Source: Pantoea rodasii (GTDB lineage Bacteria; Pseudomonadota; Gammaproteobacteria; Enterobacterales; Enterobacteriaceae). Taken from it: 64,000 nt of DNA. The translations under genes and the position numbers were made by a program. Positions 26,067 through 35,848 of this stretch are shown one piece after another; position 1 is the first letter of the stretch; every line of letters starts with the position of its first letter. The DNA is taken from the NCBI RefSeq assembly GCF_002095465.1, contig NZ_MLFP01000086.1:372001-436000 (forward strand), in the 5' to 3' direction. The notes under the pieces were generated by a model. The model was given only the letters and a program-made list of their open reading frames with translations, made no database searches and was not told the DNA's origin.

Positions 26067-27500
26067 ATGTCTAAATTACCGGCAGATTTTCTTTGGGGTG
26101 GCGCGGTTGCCGCTCATCAGGTTGAAGGCGGATGGAACGAGGGCGGCAAAGGGCCGAGCATTGTAGATGTGCTGACCGGCGGCGCACACGGCATCGAGCG
26201 CGAAATCACCGCAGGGATTGTTGACGGCAAGCACTATCCCAACCATCTGGCCACCGATTTTTACCATCACTACAAAGAAGATATCGCGCTGTTTGCCGAG
26301 ATGGGTTTCAAATGTTTCCGCACCTCGATTGCCTGGACACGCATCTTCCCTAACGGCGACGAGCTGCATCCCAACGAAGCGGGCCTGCAATTCTACGACG
26401 ATATGTTCGATGAACTGCTGAAATACGGCATCGAACCGGTGATTACGCTTTCGCACTTCGAGATGCCACTGCATCTGGTGCAGGAATACGGCGGCTGGCT
26501 CAATCGTGAATTGATCGATCTCTTTGTGCGCTACAGCGAAGTCGTGATGAAGCGCTACAAAGGCAAAGTGAAATACTGGATGACCTTTAACGAGATCAAT
26601 AACCAGCGTAACTGGCGTCGCCCGCTGTTTGGTTACAGCAACTCCGGCGTGATTTTCACCGACCATGAGAAGCCGGAAGAGGTGATGTATCAGGTGCTGC
26701 ATCATCAGTTTGTTGCCAGCGCCAAGGTGGTGAAGCTCGGTCACCAGATTAATCCCGACTTCAAAATCGGCTGCATGCTGGCGATGGTGCCGCTCTATCC
26801 GTGGTCATGCCACCCTGACGACGTGATGTATGCGCAAAAATCGATGCAGGAACGCTATCTGTTTGGCGACGTGCACATGCGCGGTGCCTATCCTTCATAC
26901 ATTTTGAAAGAGTGGGAACTTCGCGGTTTCAATATCGAAATGAGGCCGGAAGACGCGCAAACCCTGCGTGACGGCTGCACCGATTATCTCGGCTTTAGCT
27001 ATTACATGAGTAACGCGGTGGAGTTCGCGAGTGCCAACCGTGCTGATAACGCATTGGAAGCCTTCCCTGGCAGCCGTAAAAATCCACATGTTCAAGCATC
27101 TGACTGGGGGTGGCAGATCGATCCGGTTGGCCTGCGCTACACGCTCAACGCATTGTATGAACGTTATCAAAAGCCGCTGTTTATCGTTGAGAACGGCTTT
27201 GGTGCGGTGGATCAACGCGAGCCAAACGGTGAGGTCAATGATGACTATCGCATTGACTACCTGCGTGAGCACATCGAGCAGATGAAAAAAGCAGTGCTGG
27301 AGGATGGCGTCGACCTGATGGGCTTCACGCCGTGGGGCTGTCTCGATTGCGTGTCGTTCGGCACCGGCCAGTACAGCAAACGCTATGGCTTTATCTATGT
27401 GAACCGCAACGACGATCAAACCGGGGATTTTTCCCGCTCGAAGAAGAAGAGTTTTGCCTGGTATAAGGACGTAATTGCCAGCCAGGGTGAAACGCTGTAA
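26067..27500 (+). CDS. 6-phospho-beta-glucosidase, glycoside hydrolase family 1
   Basis: This 477-residue cytoplasmic enzyme splits 6-phospho-beta-glucosides delivered by the PTS. GH1 landmarks are LPADFLWGGAVAAHQVEG at the start, the acid/base Glu176 in WMTFNEINN and the nucleophile Glu375 in FIVENGFGA. The C-terminal FSRSKKKSFAWY fits the phosphate-binding loop of phospho-glucosidases. It resembles AscB/BglA. The ATG follows AAGGATCGATT. Confidence 0.92.
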   Translation: MSKLPADFLWGGAVAAHQVEGGWNEGGKGPSIVDVLTGGAHGIEREITAGIVDGKHYPNHLATDFYHHYKEDIALFAEMGFKCFRTSIAWTRIFPNGDELHPNEAGLQFYDDMFDELLKYGIEPVITLSHFEMPLHLVQEYGGWLNRELIDLFVRYSEVVMKRYKGKVKYWMTFNEINNQRNWRRPLFGYSNSGVIFTDHEKPEEVMYQVLHHQFVASAKVVKLGHQINPDFKIGCMLAMVPLYPWSCHPDDVMYAQKSMQERYLFGDVHMRGAYPSYILKEWELRGFNIEMRPEDAQTLRDGCTDYLGFSYYMSNAVEFASANRADNALEAFPGSRKNPHVQASDWGWQIDPVGLRYTLNALYERYQKPLFIVENGFGAVDQREPNGEVNDDYRIDYLREHIEQMKKAVLEDGVDLMGFTPWGCLDCVSFGTGQYSKRYGFIYVNRNDDQTGDFSRSKKKSFAWYKDVIASQGETL

Positions 27501-27509
27501 TCCTCTGTG

Positions 27510-27528
27510 CCCGGGCGCCATGCCCGGG
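27510..27528 (+). terminator. Intercistronic hairpin between the two glucosidase genes
   Basis: A perfect 7-bp GC stem pairs 27510-27516 with 27522-27528, just after the GH1 stop. There is no T run. It may stabilise or partly attenuate the transcript before the GH4 gene. Confidence 0.45.
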
Positions 27529-27709
27529 TTAACACTGAGGTCCAACACAAGACATCCGGCAGTCACCCTCCATTCCGATCGGCATTGCCGGATTGATTTC
27601 AATTTCTCAGCACCAACCAGCAACCCCTATCATCCACGCGGTGAGGCCTGATGCTGCCTGAAACAGTGTTTTCGGCCCACCTGATTGAAACCTAAGGGAG
27701 TTACATCCT

Positions 27710-29119
27710 ATGCCAAATAAGATCAAGATTGTCACTATCGGTGGCGGTTCCAGCTATACGCCAGAGCTTATTGAAGGACTCATCCTGCGCAAGGATCAGT
27801 TGCCGATTGCGGAGCTGTGGCTGGTGGATATTGAGGACGGCGCAGAGAAAATGGAAATCGTTGGCAGTATGGCCAGGCGCATGATCGCGGCTGCCAAACT
27901 GGACTGGCAGGTGCATCTTTCTCTCGATCGTAAGGAAGCGTTAAAGGATGCGGATTATGTCACCACCCAATTCCGCGTCGGGTTATTGGATGCGCGCTTA
28001 AAAGATGAAGTGATTCCTTTAGCCAATGGCATGCTCGGTCAGGAAACCAACGGCGCGGGCGGAATATTTAAAGCGTTTCGCACGGTTCCGGTGATCCTTG
28101 CGATTATCGAAGACATGCGTGAACTTTGCCCGAATGCCTGGCTGGTGGATTTCACCAACCCGGCGGGCATGGTGACGGAAGCGGCGATTAACTATGGCAA
28201 GTGGGAGAAAACCGTTGGGCTATGTAATGTGCCGTTTGGCCATATCACGCAAGCCTGTAGCGTACTCGCTGCCAACGAAAACGATCTCTATTTCAAATTC
28301 GCCGGCCTGAATCATTTCCACTGGCACCGCGTTTGGGATCGGCAGGGCAATGAACGCACCGCAGAATTGATTGAGAAAATCTACTCTCCAGACCAGCAGG
28401 AAAAAAGCGATGAAGGTCTGAAAAATATTCACCAAATTCCCTTCAACTTTGATCAAGTGAAACATCTCGGCCTGCTGCCTTGTGGCTATCACCGTTATTA
28501 CTACCTGCAGGAACCGATGCTGGCGCACGCCATAGAAGAGTTCGATAACTATGAGACCCGCGCTGAGGTGGTGAAGAAAACCGAAGCGCGTCTGTTCGAA
28601 CTCTACAAGGATGTGAATTTAAACTATAAGCCTGAAGAGTTGAGTCAGCGGGGCGGGGCGCACTACAGCGATGCGGCATGCGATTTAATTGCCTCCATCC
28701 AGAACAACAGCGGCAAACTGATGGTGGTTTCAACGCGCAATCATGGCGCGATAGCCGATTTGCCCTTTGACTGCGTGGTAGAAGTGACGGCGGCTATCAC
28801 CTCACACGGTGCCGAACCGCTGCGCTGGGGAGCCTTACCGCCTGCGGCGCGCGGCATGATCCAGTTGATGAAAGCCATGGAAGAAACGGTCATTGAAGCG
28901 GCTGTCAGCGGGGATTATGGTGCTGCACTGCACGCTTTCACCATCAATCCGTTGATCCCGGCGGGCGATACCGCCATTAAGGTGCTGGACCAGTTGCTGT
29001 ATGCGCACAAAGCGTATCTGCCGAATTTTGCGCATAAAATCGTTGAAATTGAGCGGAACCAGCCAGAAGTGGTGGCCTTTGTTGATCGGTTGCTCGCCGA
29101 CAGAGCCGCGCATGCGTAG
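27710..29119 (+). CDS. 6-phospho-beta-glucosidase, glycoside hydrolase family 4 (CelF/LicH type)
   Basis: This 469-residue enzyme also hydrolyses 6-phospho-beta-glucosides but uses NAD+ and a divalent metal. The NAD-binding motif is VTIGGGSSYTPEL (near residue 10). Metal-ligand regions are VDFTNPAGM, LCNVPFGHI and AGLNHFHWH. It has no relation in fold to the GH1 enzyme just upstream. The ATG follows AAGGGAGTTACATCC, a strong ribosome-binding site, after a 209-base gap, so it may be partly independent of the upstream genes. Confidence 0.92.
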   Translation: MPNKIKIVTIGGGSSYTPELIEGLILRKDQLPIAELWLVDIEDGAEKMEIVGSMARRMIAAAKLDWQVHLSLDRKEALKDADYVTTQFRVGLLDARLKDEVIPLANGMLGQETNGAGGIFKAFRTVPVILAIIEDMRELCPNAWLVDFTNPAGMVTEAAINYGKWEKTVGLCNVPFGHITQACSVLAANENDLYFKFAGLNHFHWHRVWDRQGNERTAELIEKIYSPDQQEKSDEGLKNIHQIPFNFDQVKHLGLLPCGYHRYYYLQEPMLAHAIEEFDNYETRAEVVKKTEARLFELYKDVNLNYKPEELSQRGGAHYSDAACDLIASIQNNSGKLMVVSTRNHGAIADLPFDCVVEVTAAITSHGAEPLRWGALPPAARGMIQLMKAMEETVIEAAVSGDYGAALHAFTINPLIPAGDTAIKVLDQLLYAHKAYLPNFAHKIVEIERNQPEVVAFVDRLLADRAAHA

Positions 29120-29132
29120 TCATTAATCCCTT

Positions 29133-29154
29133 ATGCCGCCGGTGAAGGCGGCAT
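29133..29154. terminator. Hairpin between convergent genes
   Basis: A perfect 8-bp stem (29133-29140 with 29147-29154) lies between the GH4 stop and the convergent flavoprotein gene. It has no clear T run on either strand, so its strength as a terminator is doubtful. Confidence 0.5.
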
Positions 29155-29179
29155 TGGGAACGTGATGATGCGCAACCAC

Positions 29180-30430
29180 TCAATCGAGGTTTTGACCAGA
29201 TGTCACGGTATCGGCGATACCAATTCGCCACTGCTCCGGGGGGAGTGTCCCGTTAACGGCAAAATCACCCACAATGCGATCTTTATAGATGCGCGGGTTG
29301 TGTGACGAAAGCGTGCGAACATTGCGCCAGAATCGGTCAAGTGCCAACGGTTTTAACGTGGCGGAGGCACCCAGCGCGTCAAACAGTGTGGAGCTGGCGT
29401 TCAGCAGTAAATCGGTGACCACGTTAAGAGACTGTGATACCTCCAGTTCAGCAAGGGCGACAGCATGGGCAAGCTGCGACGGATCGTTTTGTTGTTGCGA
29501 ATCGAAGGCACGCTGTAGGGCTTGCGCGGCATGCAGAACAATAGCGCCACTGGTGTAGGCCGCACTGCGTAACCGACCGACCACCTGCAGCACCTGTGCA
29601 TCTTCCGCCGCGCGCGGCGCATTGCCGTTGCTGTAAGTACGCGTTCGAGCAGCAACCTGGGCCGCAACTTCACCGCTTTGGGCGCGGCCAATGCCCGCCA
29701 GCGTGGCCAAATGGATTAATTGATAGAACGCGGGGGAATAGCCAAAATGCGCTTCCTGGCTGATATCAGCTTGCTGGATGGCGACATTGTCAAAGATCGC
29801 TGTGCCGCTGGCGGTGAGCGTTTGACCAAAGCCGTTCCAGTCATCCAGCACGGTGACGCCCGGTGCGGTGCGGGAAACCGTGACCGAAACGCCCTGGTCA
29901 TGTTCATCGGTCAAGCCGACATTGATCCATTCTGAGTAGAGTGAGCCGGTGGTATAAAACTTTTTCCCCTCCAGACGCCAGTGGTCGCCGTTGCGTTGAA
30001 TGCGGGTAGTGAACACTGATTGCCGCGCCTCGCCGGTTTCACTCCAGGCCGGTCCAATGATGTCGCCACGTCCAATCCTGGCTAACCATTGTTCTTTAAA
30101 CGCAGGATCGCGGCTGCTCAACACATTCTCGACAAAACCGAAATGGCCACGCAGGGATTGCACCAAATTGGAATCCGCTTCACCCAGCTCAATCAGTAGA
30201 TTAAACAACTCGGGCAGCGTCGCGCCCTGTCCGCCCTTGAGGGTTGGCACCCTTAGGGCGGTGAAGCCACTCTGTTTCAGCCATTCGATTTGTTCTGCCG
30301 GGGATTGGCGATGCAATTCACGTTCAATGGCACCGGCGCGAATACGGGCAAACAGGGGACGAAAGCGTTCTGCCAGTTGTTCATACTGTGCTGAAGGGCC
30401 GGTGCCCCATCCTGATTCGGTCTGCGACAT
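29180..30430 (-). CDS. Acyl-CoA dehydrogenase-fold flavin monooxygenase (DszC/SfnB-like)
   Basis: This 416-residue protein has the acyl-CoA dehydrogenase fold: an N-terminal helical domain, a middle beta domain (GPAWSETGEARQS, then LEGKKFYTTGSLYSEW) and a C-terminal four-helix bundle. The sequence fits the FMNH2-dependent monooxygenase branch (DszC, SfnB) better than true acyl-CoA dehydrogenases. The DszA-like enzyme at 35849 supports this. Such enzymes oxidise sulfur or nitrogen compounds using flavin reduced elsewhere. The ATG at 30430 follows GGAGG and is preferred over 30445. It is divergent from the ABC transporter operon. The substrate is unknown. Confidence 0.75.
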   Translation of the reverse strand: MSQTESGWGTGPSAQYEQLAERFRPLFARIRAGAIERELHRQSPAEQIEWLKQSGFTALRVPTLKGGQGATLPELFNLLIELGEADSNLVQSLRGHFGFVENVLSSRDPAFKEQWLARIGRGDIIGPAWSETGEARQSVFTTRIQRNGDHWRLEGKKFYTTGSLYSEWINVGLTDEHDQGVSVTVSRTAPGVTVLDDWNGFGQTLTASGTAIFDNVAIQQADISQEAHFGYSPAFYQLIHLATLAGIGRAQSGEVAAQVAARTRTYSNGNAPRAAEDAQVLQVVGRLRSAAYTSGAIVLHAAQALQRAFDSQQQNDPSQLAHAVALAELEVSQSLNVVTDLLLNASSTLFDALGASATLKPLALDRFWRNVRTLSSHNPRIYKDRIVGDFAVNGTLPPEQWRIGIADTVTSGQNLD

Positions 30431-30745
30431 GCTGCTTGCCTCCATCTGAATTCAACGTGTGATGACAGGCACTATGCATTTCCCTGACGCGGCCATTTTA
30501 ATGTTTATTTCTGCTAAGTATATTAACGCAGGAATAAAGTATTTCTGTTTCCAGTATCTGGAACAGAAAATGATCTCTGACTAACCATTGCCATAAATGG
30601 TCTTTGCCCGACCGTTTTTCTATGTTCTATTCAGAAACGATTCCAAAAAAAACCATGAATTAAAATTTCCAGATAATTTCTTATTCGTAGATTTAGGTCC
30701 ACGTTGAGAATGATGTCTGGCTTTTTTAAGGGAAGCCAAAGAGAG
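30431..30745. promoter_or_regulatory. Divergent promoter region with inverted repeats
   Basis: This AT-rich 315-base gap separates the flavoprotein gene from the transporter operon. It holds a near-perfect inverted repeat at 30545-30566 (CTGTTTCCAG, TAT, CTGGAACAG) and a smaller one at 30584-30601 (ACCATT with AATGGT). Either could be an operator acting on both directions. No regulator gene is encoded nearby. Confidence 0.45.
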
Positions 30746-32352
30746 ATGATGCGAATTTCCGTTCGTCGATTAGTAATGCCCATTTTCACGCTATTGGTCA
30801 GTGCGATTGGGCAACCCATAGCTCAGGCGCAAACACCCCAGTACAGTGATGGCACTCTTGTTTACCTGCATGAGCAAGAGCCTCCCTGCTTGTGGGGTGG
30901 CTGGGTGCAACAGGCCTATTTGGCTCGTCAGGTATTCGATTATTTGGTGAGTTACGATAACGGAAAAATACGCCCGTGGCTGGCAACCCGTTGGAGTGAA
31001 TCGGCCGATCGTAAAACGATTACTTTTCATTTGCGCCATGATGTCAAATTTACCGATGGCGATATTTTTAATGCCGATGCGGTTATTGATAATTATCCAG
31101 CATGGCAGAAAGGTATTGGCTGGCACGGTTTTACCTACATGACGGGATTTACCAAAGTCGATGATTACACCGTAGCGCTTCATTTATCCGAACCTAACCC
31201 TGAAATATATAATGTGCTGGCAAATGGTCATTATGGATTTCAATCGCCGGATTCACTGGCACATAACAGTAGCGAAGATAAATGCCTGCGTCCTGTAGGA
31301 ACCGGGCCGTGGAAAGTCGCACGTTGGGTGAGGGGAGAAGGCATCAGCTTCGTGCGCAACGATGATTATCAATGGGCACCGCCCAATGCACAGCACAACG
31401 GTCCTGCTTACATCAAACATCTTGAGTGGAAATTTGTGCCTGACGCCACCACGCGCTGGGGCGCTTTGGTGAGCGGCGGCGCGGATGTCATTTATCAGCC
31501 GCCTTCCGCCCAATGGCAAGCCTTGCAACGTGACTATCAGACCCTTTCATATGTGGCGACCGGACGGCCACAAGCCTTCTCATTCAACGTGCAGCGTGGA
31601 CCGTTTACTGATCAACGGGTTCGCCAGGCTTTTGCCTATGCGTTGGACCGCAAACAAATCGTCAAAACGGTGTTTAAGGGTGCGGTTCCCTATGAAGCAA
31701 CGGTTCACTTAGCCAAAGCACACCGCTTTACCTCAATGTTAACGATCGTTATGCACTGAACCTCACCAAAGCTAATCAGCTGCTGGATAGCGCCGGCTGG
31801 ACCGGGCGCGATGCGGCCGGCTATCGCACGAAACAGGGCAAAACGCTGGCGGCACGGCTGCCGTTTATCCAGGCGATTATCGATCAGGAAGGCGCGCTAA
31901 TGCTGCAAGCGGTGCAAGATCAGGTCAAACGTGTTGGCATCAAACTGGTGCTGATTCCGCTCACGCAGACCGAAGGGTTTGCTGGCGCACGTTCGCGCCC
32001 GGAAGACAAAGAGATCAGCTTTGGTTACTGGGTGTGGCCGTCACCCAATATCCTCGACATTGTTTACAACCATACGCTGAATGGCGCCTTCAACGGCAAT
32101 AACACCACCTTCTTCAACAATGCCGAAGTCGAAGCGCAGATCCTTGATGCGCAGCGCGATCCCGATCCCCAACGCCGCCAGCAAAAGTTTGATGTGTTGC
32201 AAAAGTGGTTTGATGACCAGGCGATCGCCATCGGCGGCTACAACTTCACCTACAACGTGGCGATTGCCCATCACGTCCGGGGGCTTTGGCAAGACCAGGG
32301 CAATGGCTTACTCAACTTTAACGATGCATATTTTGTGCAGGAGAAACCATGA
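30746..32352 (+). CDS. Peptide/nickel-type ABC transporter substrate-binding protein (single-base frameshift)
   Basis: This is a periplasmic solute-binding protein of the family-5 (DppA/OppA) type. A signal peptide (MRISVRRLVMPIFTLL, ending IAQAQ) is followed by the family pattern GTLVYLHEQEPPCLWGGW and LRHDVKFTDGDIFNADAV. The frame breaks near 31713-31720: one added A after GTTCACTTAGCC restores STPLYLNVNDRYALNLTKAN and the rest to 32352. The repaired length is 535 residues, normal for the family. The ATG at 30746 (or 30749) follows AAGAGAG; upstream in-frame codons are less likely. The stop overlaps the next start by ATGA. The ligand is unknown. Confidence 0.85.
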
Positions 32353-33332
32353 GTGATGTTACTTCACCACAACTCCAGGGGCCGTCGCGCGCGTTGCCGG
32401 GCCGCATAGCCGTTCGCATTGCATCCGCGCTATTTGTGCTGTGGGGCACCATTACCGTCACGTTTCTGGTGCTCTCGGTGTTGCCGGGCGATCGCGCCAC
32501 CATCCTGCTCAACATTACTTCCGGGCAGGTTATTGAGCGCACGCCCGCGGAGCTTGCCCCGATCAATGCCCAATACGGCTTTGATAAACCTATCGCGCAG
32601 CAGTATCTCCACTACTTCTCGCAGCTGTTGCAGGGTGACCTCGGCTTTTCCTTTGAGTTGCAACGCCCGGTCACGCACATCATCGCGGAGCAGCTGTTGC
32701 CCACCTTTAGTCTGGCCATTGCAGCGCTGCTGCTGGCATGGCTAATAGCGATCCCCTGGACGCTGTTTACCGCCGGACGCGGACGCAAAGTGGGTGCGCT
32801 GGGATCAGCCGTGGAAACCATCATGGCGGGATTACCCCAGTACTGGATTGGCATTCTGTTGCTGATCGTGTTCGCCATCGGTTTGCGTTGGTTTCCGGTG
32901 GTGGGCGGCACCACGCTGTGGGGTACCGTTCTTCCCGCTATTACACTGGCCATCCCGCTGGCCGGATTTATTGGCCATGCGTTGCGCGGAGAGTTCGAAC
33001 GCAGTATGCAGCAACCGTTTGTACTGTCCGCCAGAGCGCGCGGCATGAGTCTGGCCAGCGTGCGCCTGCGTCATGTGCTGCGACACGCCCTTATTCCGGC
33101 CATTACCCTCAGCGGATGGGCGATTGGCAACCTGCTGTCAGGCGCGGTGCTGGTGGAAGCCGTGTTCGCACGTCCGGGACTGGGCAATGTGCTGGTCAAT
33201 GCCGTCAGTAACAAAGATTTCGCGCTGGTTTCAGGCATCGTGATTCTGATCAGCTTCCTCTACATCATCATCAACCTGGTGGTCGATCTGATTTACCTGA
33301 TCGTCGACCCCCGTTTGCGAGGTCAATCATGA
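32349..33332 (+). CDS. Peptide/nickel-type ABC transporter permease (DppB-like)
   Basis: This 327-residue inner-membrane permease has about six membrane helices. The N-terminal helix (RIASALFVLWGTITVTFLVL), the EAA loop (LSARARGMSLASVRLRHVLR) and the C-terminal IINLVVDLIYLIVDPRLR are all diagnostic of DppB-type subunits. It overlaps both neighbours by ATGA, so it is tightly coupled in the operon. It should pair with the DppC-like subunit that follows. Confidence 0.92.
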   Translation: MSDVTSPQLQGPSRALPGRIAVRIASALFVLWGTITVTFLVLSVLPGDRATILLNITSGQVIERTPAELAPINAQYGFDKPIAQQYLHYFSQLLQGDLGFSFELQRPVTHIIAEQLLPTFSLAIAALLLAWLIAIPWTLFTAGRGRKVGALGSAVETIMAGLPQYWIGILLLIVFAIGLRWFPVVGGTTLWGTVLPAITLAIPLAGFIGHALRGEFERSMQQPFVLSARARGMSLASVRLRHVLRHALIPAITLSGWAIGNLLSGAVLVEAVFARPGLGNVLVNAVSNKDFALVSGIVILISFLYIIINLVVDLIYLIVDPRLRGQS

Positions 33333-34214
33333 CGACTCATCTCTCTGATTATGCCGGCTTGAAATCCCGGCGTTCCCTCTGGCAACAGCTGCGGCGGCTC
33401 AGCGGCGGGATTCCGTTCTCGGTGCTGTTGGCGGGGTGGGTGGCGCTGTTCTTTATTGTGGCGGCTATTGCCCCGGCATGGCTGGCGACGCATGACCCTT
33501 TTACCACCGATCTCTATCGCGCTTTGCAGGCACCGTCACTGGCTAACTGGCTGGGTACGGATGATATTGGCCGCGATCTTTACAGTCGCATCATCTGGGG
33601 AACTCGCCAGTCGCTGTTGATTGGCATCGGCGCCATGGGCATTGCGTTGTTTGGCGCCGTGGTGCTGGGGTTCAGCGCGGCGCTCGGTCCACGCTGGCTG
33701 GCGGAACCGATTAATCGTCTGCTGGAAATTTTGCTGGCATTCCCGACGTTACTGCTGGCGCTGCTGTTTGTGGCGCTATTAGGCCCATCTGCCAGCAGCT
33801 TGCTGATCTCCGTGGGCATCGGCACCGCGCCGGGCTATGCCCGACTGGTGCGCGCGCAGGCCTTACAGGTGCGCCAATCTGGTTACGTGGAAGCCGCCCG
33901 CGCGCTGGGACACTCTTCGCCGCGACTGTTCCTGCAACATATTGTGCCCAACGTCTTTCGCCCATTGTTTTCGCTGGTTGCGCTAGGTATTGGGCAGTCC
34001 GTGGTGTGGGCATCCGGATTGTCATTTTTAGGCTTAGGCGTGGTACCGCCCTCGCCGGAATGGGGGGGCGTTGCTGGAAGCCGGAAAAATCAATGTCACG
34101 GTGGCCTGGTGGCTGGAGGTGCTACCGGGGATCGCCATCGTGCTGGTGGCACTGTCATTTACGCAATTAGGGCGCTACATCCAGCAGCGAGCAGAGGGAG
34201 AGCACCGCGCATGA
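33329..34214 (+). CDS. Peptide/nickel-type ABC transporter permease (DppC-like, single-base frameshift)
   Basis: This is the second permease. The DppC pattern is clear: LATHDPFTTDLYRALQAPSL, WLGTDDIGRDLYSRIIWGTR, then the EAA loop (YVEAARALGHSSPRLFLQHI). The run of seven G at 34062-34068 appears to have one G too many. With six, the frame reads PEWGALLEAGKINVTVAWWL and ends ..GEHRA with TGA at 34212-34214. The repaired length is 294 residues, normal for the family. With the extra G the frame runs on into the ATPase gene and creates a false fusion ORF to 35647. Confidence 0.88.
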
Positions 34215-35832
34215 GTCACAACGTGATTGAAGTTCGTGGACTGAATATCTGGGCCGCCAACGATGAGAAAGCTCCGCGACATATTGTGAAGAACGTCAGT
34301 TTTAGTCTGCAACGCGGCCAGTGTCTGGCATTGGTGGGGGAATCTGGCTCGGGTAAAAGTGTGACGGCGCGTGCGCTAGTGGGATTGGCGGGTGAGCAAC
34401 TTCAGGTGCAAGCCGAAGCGCTAACGTTGCAAGGCGAAACGCTGTTGGGACGCAGCGACCGCTGGTGGCAGCAGGTGCGTGGCGGCAAGGTCGGTTTCAT
34501 TTTGCAGGATGCACTGGTGTCACTGGATCCGTTGCGTCCCGTCGGGAAAGAAATTGCCGAGGCGTTGGCCCTGCATGGCTGGGGCACGGCATCCAGTCGT
34601 CAGGCAAAAGTGCACGCGCTATTGGAAGACGTCGGCGTGCCCGAGCCGGCTTTTCGTGCCTCGCAGCGGCCGGGTGAACTGTCAGGCGGGCTGCGTCAGC
34701 GCGCATTGATCGCGTCCGCCATTGCCCTTCATCCCGAAGTGTTAATTGCGGACGAGCCGACCACAGCGCTGGATGTCACGGTACAAGCGCAAATAATCGA
34801 GGTGTTGCGCCAGATGCTTGACCGCGGCACCAGCGTAATCCTCATCAGCCACGACCTGGCAGTGGTGGCCAAAATCGCCGATCACATTTTAGTGATGCAG
34901 GGTGGCAGCATTGTGGAATCAGGTGACGCGCAACAGGTCTTACATCAGCCTCAGCATGCCTATACCCAAGGCTTGATTAACGCCATCCCCAGTGAGCACA
35001 CCAAAGGGCAGCGACTTTCAGGGGGATCGCCTCAGCCGGTTTCTGCGTCGGTCGTAGCAGATCATGAAGTGTTGCTCGAAGCGCGCCATATCATTAAACG
35101 CTTTCGTGGGCATACCGCCGTAGCGGATGTTTCGTTTCAGCTGAAACGGGGTGAAACGCTGGGCATTGTCGGTGAATCCGGATCGGGTAAAACCACGCTT
35201 TCACGTATTGCGCTGGCGCTGGAAAGGCCTGATAGCGGCGAAGTGCTGTTTCGCGGCAAAGCCTGGAGCCATGCTACAGCGGCGCAGCAGCGCGCGACTC
35301 GCCGCCAAATTGCGGTGGTCTATCAGGATCCGCTCTCCTCATTCGATCCCCGCTGGCGGGTATCGGACATTTGCTGGATGTCATCGCGCTTGACCCGCAT
35401 CCCGCCACGCAGACGCCGCGCGAACGCGCCATCAGCCTGCTGCAATCCGTCGGGCTCACTGCCGAGCACTTGCAGCAGTGGCCCGCCCGTATGTCAGGCG
35501 GACAACGCCAGCGTGTGGCGATTGCGCGTGCCATCGCCACCCACCCGCAAATCATTGTGCTGGATGAAGCGGTATCAGCATTGGACGTCACCATTCAGGC
35601 GCAAATCCTCGACTTGCTCAGTGATTTGCAAGCACAGCTGGGCGTGAGCTACCTGTTTATTTCTCACGATCTTGGCGTGATCCACCATATGAGCGACCGC
35701 GTGTTAGTGATGCAGAACGGCATCGCGGTTGAGCAGGGCGAGGCGGATGACGTGTTTTATCGCCCTCGCCATCCGTACACCCAGAAACTCCTTGCCTCGC
35801 TGCCCCGACTGGGTGTGGCGGAATTAGCCTGA
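34211..35832 (+). CDS. Fused double ABC ATPase (DppD-DppF type, single-base frameshift)
   Basis: Two ATP-binding cassettes are joined in one chain, as in GsiA and similar transporters. The first has Walker A VGESGSGKSVTAR, signature ELSGGLRQRAL and Walker B VLIADEPTTALDV. The second has Walker A VGESGSGKTTLSR, signature RMSGGQRQRVA and Walker B IIVLDEAVSALDV. The frame breaks near 35370-35374: one added T restores RVSDILLDVIALDPHP and continues to TGA at 35830-35832. The repaired length is 540 residues. It energises the importer formed by the preceding three genes. Confidence 0.88.
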
Positions 35833-35848
35833 CCGAAACGGAGAGAGT

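Noticed and set aside
33329..35647. A 772-residue ORF that would be a permease-ATPase fusion
   Set aside because: It arises from an extra G at 34062-34068 that shifts the permease frame into the ATPase gene. The shifted middle part matches nothing, and removing one G restores two normal genes overlapping by ATGA.
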